NCBI GenBank assembly: GCA_964019135.1
Contig: OZ025249.1
Coordinates: forward strand, 11,086,039-11,150,038
Direction: 5' to 3'
DNA from: Arenicola marina
Lineage: Eukaryota; Annelida; Polychaeta; Arenicolidae
Length of the DNA: 64,000 bases
The notes beneath the pieces were generated by a model that was not told where the DNA came from, ran no database searches, and saw only the letters and a list, made by a program, of their open reading frames with translations. The translations under genes were made by a program, and so were the position numbers. Positions 59,742 through 64,000 of this stretch are shown here, piece after piece. Every line of letters starts with the position of its first letter. The stretch's first letter is position 1.

Positions 59742-60640
59742 AGCGGCCTGTCTCGTGACGGGCTGCCTGGTTGGCTGCGGGCTGTTTCGTGACGGACTTC
59801 CTGGTTGGCTGCGGGCTGTCTCGTGACGGACTGCCTGGTTGGTTGCGGCTTGTCTCGTGACGGACTGCCTGGTTCACAGCGGGCTGTCTCGTGACGGACT
59901 CTCTGGTTGGCTGCGGCTTGTCTCGTGAAGGGCTACCTGGTTCACAGTGGCCTGTCTCGTGACAGACTGCTTGGTTCACAGCGGGCTGTCTCGTGACGGA
60001 CTGCCTGGTTGGCTGCGGGCTGTCTCGGGACGGACTGCCTGGTTGGCGGCGGCTTGTCTCGTGACGGACTGCTTGGTTCACAGCGGGCTGTCTCGTGACG
60101 GACTCCCTGGTTGGCTGCGGCTTGTCTCGTGACGGGCTACCTGGTTCACAGTGGCCTGTCTCGTGACGGACTGCTTGGTTCACAGCGGGCTGTCTCGTGA
60201 CGGACTGCCTGGTTGGCTGCGGCTTGTCTCGTGACGGACTGCCTGGTTCACAGCGGCCTGTCTCCTGCCGGACTACTTACTTCCTTCACAGCGGGCTGTC
60301 TCGTGACAGAATGCCTGGTTCACAACGGGCTGTCTCGTGACGGACGGCCTGTTTGGCTGCGGGCTGTCTCGTGACGGACTGCCTGGTTCAAAACGGGCTG
60401 TCTCGTGACGGACTCCCTGGTTGGCTGCGGGCTGTTTCGTGACGGACTCCCTGGTTGGCTGCGGGCTGTCTCGTGACGGACTGCCTGGTTGGCTGCGGCT
60501 TGTCTCGTGACGGACTGCCTGGTTCACAGCGGGCTGTCTCGGGACTGACTGCCTGGTTCACAGCGGCCTGTCTCTTGGCCGACTGCCTGGTTCACAACGG
60601 CCTGTCTCGTGACGGACTGCCTGGTTCATAGCTCTCTGTA
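59742..60640. repeat. 34-bp satellite, sub-array B3
   Basis: Repeats the start of B2 almost unit for unit (spacing about 2,014 bp), including the CTCCTGCCGGACTACTTACT marker at about 60,262. It ends in units matching the end of array A before the unique junction CTGTATAGCATTTTTATATCC. Confidence 0.93.
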
Positions 60641-61456
60641 TAGCATTTTTATATCCGTCCCCGCTAATCGGTGGAGAGTGCATATTGCAACAATAGCTAT
60701 TATACAAGGAATGTTTTACAGCGAAATTACGTATTTATGTGGGGTTGACGATTAATAGATTGTCTTAGAATGATCAAATGTGCCTAACGATTTCAGTCAA
60801 GCATTTTAGATCAAATATGAACCAATATAAGACTAGCTCCTCCCTTTCCTGTCTGGGCCAAAACAAGGTGAACGTTTCAACTTTCTCTTCTATTCGTTCA
60901 GTGCTTTCATTTGCGAGGTCGGCTTTTCTGTAGCAAGCGTTGTTTCACTGTTTATGCAGGACGGCGTTCATACGCTTCGGTCTTAAATATGTCAACAGTC
61001 ATTTTCATACACAAGCAACTTATATATTAATAAACACGATATCAATGATGGCTCAATGCGAAAAGGCTCGTGAGAAAATCATGATAACCTGCAGGCACTG
61101 CTTCGGTACTACTTTTATTTACATGAAAGCAGTTTTAAAAAACATAAAACCATTTAATGTACTTTTTAAGTAAGTAAAGGCTTATATCTTTATCAATGTC
61201 TTCAAAATGTTCAGCTAGCAAATAAAGATACCAGCACTGTTTTTTAGATCGATGGACTGCACACGAGAACTGCAAACTGTCCATTCTTTCTGGATATACC
61301 CAGGTAATTAGGTACTTCAGTCTAGAACCGTACAACATCTGATCCGTTACAAGAAAGTTGCGCTCGTCGGTTTAGGTTCTATCTAATATAATATGGCATA
61401 TCATTAAAGAGCCTGCCTACTTTTAACATCGATACACAATGCAATACATGGTGTAT
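60641..61456. other. 3' flank of receptor copy 2 (duplicate of 31,990-32,881)
   Basis: Near copy of the region downstream of receptor copy 1, with a deletion of about 75 bp near its left end. It includes the conserved AATAAA (minus strand) at 61,114-61,119. No independent gene is seen, and small open frames are those of a 3' UTR. Confidence 0.8.
61114..61119 (-). promoter_or_regulatory. Candidate polyadenylation signal, receptor gene copy 2
   Basis: AATAAA on the minus strand at the place matching 32,540-32,545, about 340 bp after the stop at 61,457. Confidence 0.45.
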
Positions 61457-61724
61457 TCATTTATCCATTACGTTGACTACGTTTTGATATACAGGCCCGT
61501 TATTATTGAGACATGCGTATTCTGAGGGAGCCGTGGGCACTGGAACGATGGATTGATACTCCGCTGGTGGCGCAGCCCTCTCGGACGGTCCCGCGCGACC
61601 TGTGGATTCGCCATTACCACACTCAGCGTTTACACTATCTGGAGTCTCCGATTCAGCCGCTTGTGATGACGTTGACGAGTACTTTTTGCCCTTTGTTGAG
61701 GTACTTGAAAGTGATATGTGGTAC
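61457..61724 (-). CDS. Receptor copy 2, cytoplasmic tail exon
   Basis: Acceptor TTGACTTTTAG, ends TGA at 61,457-61,459. It is 89 residues after the split Arg, colinear with copy 1 without gaps. SEYACL replaces SKYACL, and the proximal tyrosine is replaced by Asn. Confidence 0.87.
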
Positions 61725-62046
61725 CTAAAAGTCAAATTATATAATAATACAAGTCAGAAGTCTGGAGGAATAGACCTTATCTTTTTTTTCTAGATGGAAT
61801 TAATATAAGGAAAATAATTGGAAGGCATAGTTATCTGTCATGCTTAGGGTAAGATCAAGTAACAAATCAATGTTTTTATGTACGTACCGATCCTAATTAT
61901 GTGGTGGGTCTGTATTTGAGTTTACCTTATTATAAGCACAACGATAAAGACCAGAGAGATGCCAAAGCAGATCCAGCCCACGACCATGGCCACCAACAGG
62001 GCGACATCTTCGGTGGATTCCTCACAGTAGTCAGGGTATTCCAGAT
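61457..62046 (-). CDS. EGF/FN3 receptor-like protein, copy 2 (last two exons, partial)
   Basis: Exons 62,046-61,926 (121 bp, stem and transmembrane helix) and 61,724-61,457 (268 bp, tail) have the same lengths, phases and splice sites as exons 10 and 11 of copy 1. The intron is 201 versus 198 bp. Differences include IVGWICVGIFLV to VVGWICFGISLV in the helix, and in the tail N to S at 596, Y to N at 621, D to E at 628, and E to N at 662 (copy 1 numbering). The three distal tyrosine motifs YQSI, YACL and YQNV are kept. The ectodomain exons must lie beyond 64,000. The gene is probably functional because no stop or splice break is visible, but only the 3' end can be judged. Confidence 0.85.
61926..62046 (-). 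CDS. Receptor copy 2, stem and transmembrane exon
   Basis: Acceptor TACTTTTCAG, donor ATAAG|GTAAA, phase 1 to 2. The first codon is completed by AT (Asp if preceded by G), where copy 1 has AG (Glu). Confidence 0.87.
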
Positions 62047-62079
62047 CTGAAAAGTAAGAATGAAACATGAATACCCCCA

Positions 62080-62960
62080 TGTATACCATGGTTTATCATG
62101 CTGTACCATGGTATACCATGCTATACCATGGTATATTATGATTTACCATGGTAATACCATCGTTTACCATGGTATACCATGATTTATCATGCTGTACCAT
62201 GGTATACCATGGTACAGCATGATAAACGATGGTATAACCATGGTAAATCATGATATACCATGGTATACCATTGTACAGCATGATAAACCATGGTATAACC
62301 ATGGTAAATCATGATATACCATGGTATACCATGGTACAGCACGATAAACCATGGTATACCATGGTAATCGATGGTATTACCATGATAAATCATGATATAC
62401 TATGGTATAGCATGGTATACCATGGTACAGCATGAGAACTCATGGTATACCATCGTAAACGATGGTATTACCATTACCCTGATAAACCATGGTATATCAT
62501 GGTTTACCATAAAATATTATGGTGTATCATGGCATATCATGGTATACCATGCGAATACCATGCTTTATCATGCTGTACGTACCACAATATATCATGGTTA
62601 TGCCATGGTATTACTTGGGCATATCTGGTATAGCATGGTATATCTATTGTATATCATGATACTATGGTAATATCCTGGCACCATGGTAATATCATGGTAT
62701 TACTCTGATATATCATTTTATATAATTATACCATGGTAATATCATGATATTACTGTGGTATATTATTATATCATTATACCATGATAATATCCTGGCACCA
62801 TGGTAATATCCTGGCACCATGGTAATATCATGGTAGTTCTGTGGTATATCATTCTACCATGGTCCCATGCAATCATGGTGCATATATTAACCATGCAATA
62901 TTATGCCTAATCATTGTACCACCAGAGTTATACCATGGTATATCAGCAGAGTATTCCATG
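62080..62960. repeat. Palindromic CCATGGTATA array in the intron of receptor copy 2
   Basis: AT-rich array built from ATGGTATACC, CATGATAAACC and related 5-10 bp words that are their own reverse complements, so both strands read alike. It contains a perfect 44-bp palindrome at 62,183-62,226 (centre between 62,204 and 62,205) and many smaller ones. The right part (62,640-62,960) is less regular, with CCATGGTAATATC words. Open frames of the M-x-Y-H-G-I-P-W-Y type are artefacts of the repeat. Confidence 0.93.
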
Positions 62961-64000
62961 GTATATCCTTCTCAGTTGAGACATATAACTAAGACTCAAC
63001 TAAAAACTAACTATGCAGTGAAATTTTGCATAATCCATCAGCTAGTTATTATTGGGTTTAAAATTCGGACTTCAAATATTCTAGCAGCTAAAATCTAGTT
63101 GGAAAGTGGCATTTAGACGTTTCTTCTGGACTATCGAACTTAGACGTACATTGCTGGGTTTGGGGGGGAGTTTTCCACCGCCAAAATTAGCTCGGGGCCT
63201 TTTACCGCTAAATTCCGGCTAGTTTGGGGCCAGTTTCATGAAACGGTTGTCTGTTCTTATGTGTATGAACCTTAGTACAGGGATTGATCGAGGCCCATAA
63301 GTCCTGTTCCTCTCGTTAACATAAGATACTTTGTTGGTTCCTTTGTACATGTGTCTCTGAGTGCATGCCTCAACCTTAGCCTTGTTGCGTGCCTACCTCC
63401 AATTATTTGGTGGTGTTGGTGTGGGGAGGTTGAAGGCTACATACCTTTCTTTCTGTTACTCAGGGAAACTTTTAATGGCTCAGGGAAAAACCAGGGAATT
63501 GTTTTCGTGTATCATGTGGGAACCTTTTAACATGGTAGGCTCTTGTTTTCAGGTTATACCATTTATGAATATTATCTTTGGTATTTATTTTGCTTCCTGT
63601 GTGATGTATTAATAAATGTGGTACATAGCCTCATGTAATATCTTTACAACATATTACCATCCATGTCTTATAATGCTAAACAGCACTGGTAAATGATATT
63701 TACTAAGATAATAAGTGTATCATTTGTTACAGATCAATTCAGGAGAAAATTTCCTAGCAAAGATGTAAAAGAAATTTGCAAGTTAATGCGAGAGAAGGAT
63801 CAGCAATGTTGTAAAGATTGGAAAGAAGAAAGAAGAAAAACTGAAGGATCTAATTATTTTACCAATTGAAATGAATATATTTGTATAAAGGATTGTTTAT
63901 ATATGTTATATGCATTAAGTAGTTGTCGTTTTAAAGTTGAGTAGTAGTTATGTAGTAGTTCTAAAGTATTGCATGGTAGTGCATCTCATTTTTAGGTGGA
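62961..64000. other. Upstream intron of receptor copy 2, no exon seen
   Basis: AT-rich DNA. A GGGGCCAGTTTCATGAAAC phrase at about 63,226 resembles the end of a DNA-transposon or MITE family, but no inverted partner is in the window. No FN3 exon matching 37,071-37,302 was found before the window ends. Confidence 0.55.

Noticed and set aside
62096..62670. Tyr/His/Trp/Met-rich frames on both strands
   Set aside because: The palindromic ATGGTATACC array reads alike on both strands, so this is not coding.
63226..63250. End of a DNA transposon (GGGGCCAGTTTCATGAAAC)
   Set aside because: Only one end-like phrase is visible. No inverted partner or target duplication within the window.

Overview
The window is eukaryotic, very probably from a marine invertebrate and most plausibly a mollusc or other lophotrochozoan. 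The grounds are spliced genes with GT-AG introns, a receptor built from EGF-like, F5/8C-like (fucolectin-type) and fibronectin III modules, a Ty3/Gypsy retrotransposon, a miniature inverted-repeat element and very large satellite DNA. The species assignment is inference.

Layout. Positions 1-31,990 are a satellite array (array A) of a 34-bp unit, already running at the left edge, with large nested duplications (476, 2,420, 3,983 and 2,684 bp) and a distinct subfamily at its right end. Positions 32,882-53,431 hold one minus-strand gene that I could assemble exon by exon. It has 11 coding exons, all phases agree, and it gives a 677-residue type I membrane protein: signal peptide, EGF-like, F5/8C-like lectin domain, two cysteine-rich EGF-like segments, two FN3 domains, one transmembrane helix and a 90-residue tail with three YxxI/L/V motifs. 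Its 12.3-kb first intron contains a 5.2-kb Ty3/Gypsy element (41,577-46,790, 5-bp target duplication), a MITE (52,753-53,004) and C-rich hairpin-like repeats. Intron 9 contains a 19-bp minisatellite.

Positions 54,895-60,640 are a second 34-bp array (array B), split into three sub-arrays that each start with the same 213-bp leader. Positions 60,640-62,075 are a near copy of 31,990-33,495, so the last two exons (transmembrane and tail) of a second, paralogous receptor gene lie at 61,457-62,046. The second gene continues upstream beyond the window. Its intron then enters a palindromic CCATGGTATA-type array (62,085-62,960).

The arrangement is therefore a head-to-tail tandem of receptor genes, transcribed right to left, with a 34-bp satellite array directly 3' of each gene. 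The array-to-gene junction is the same in both copies. Nearly all long open frames over the arrays arise because repeat units lack stops in some frames, and they are not listed as genes. No rRNA, tRNA or CRISPR array was recognised.
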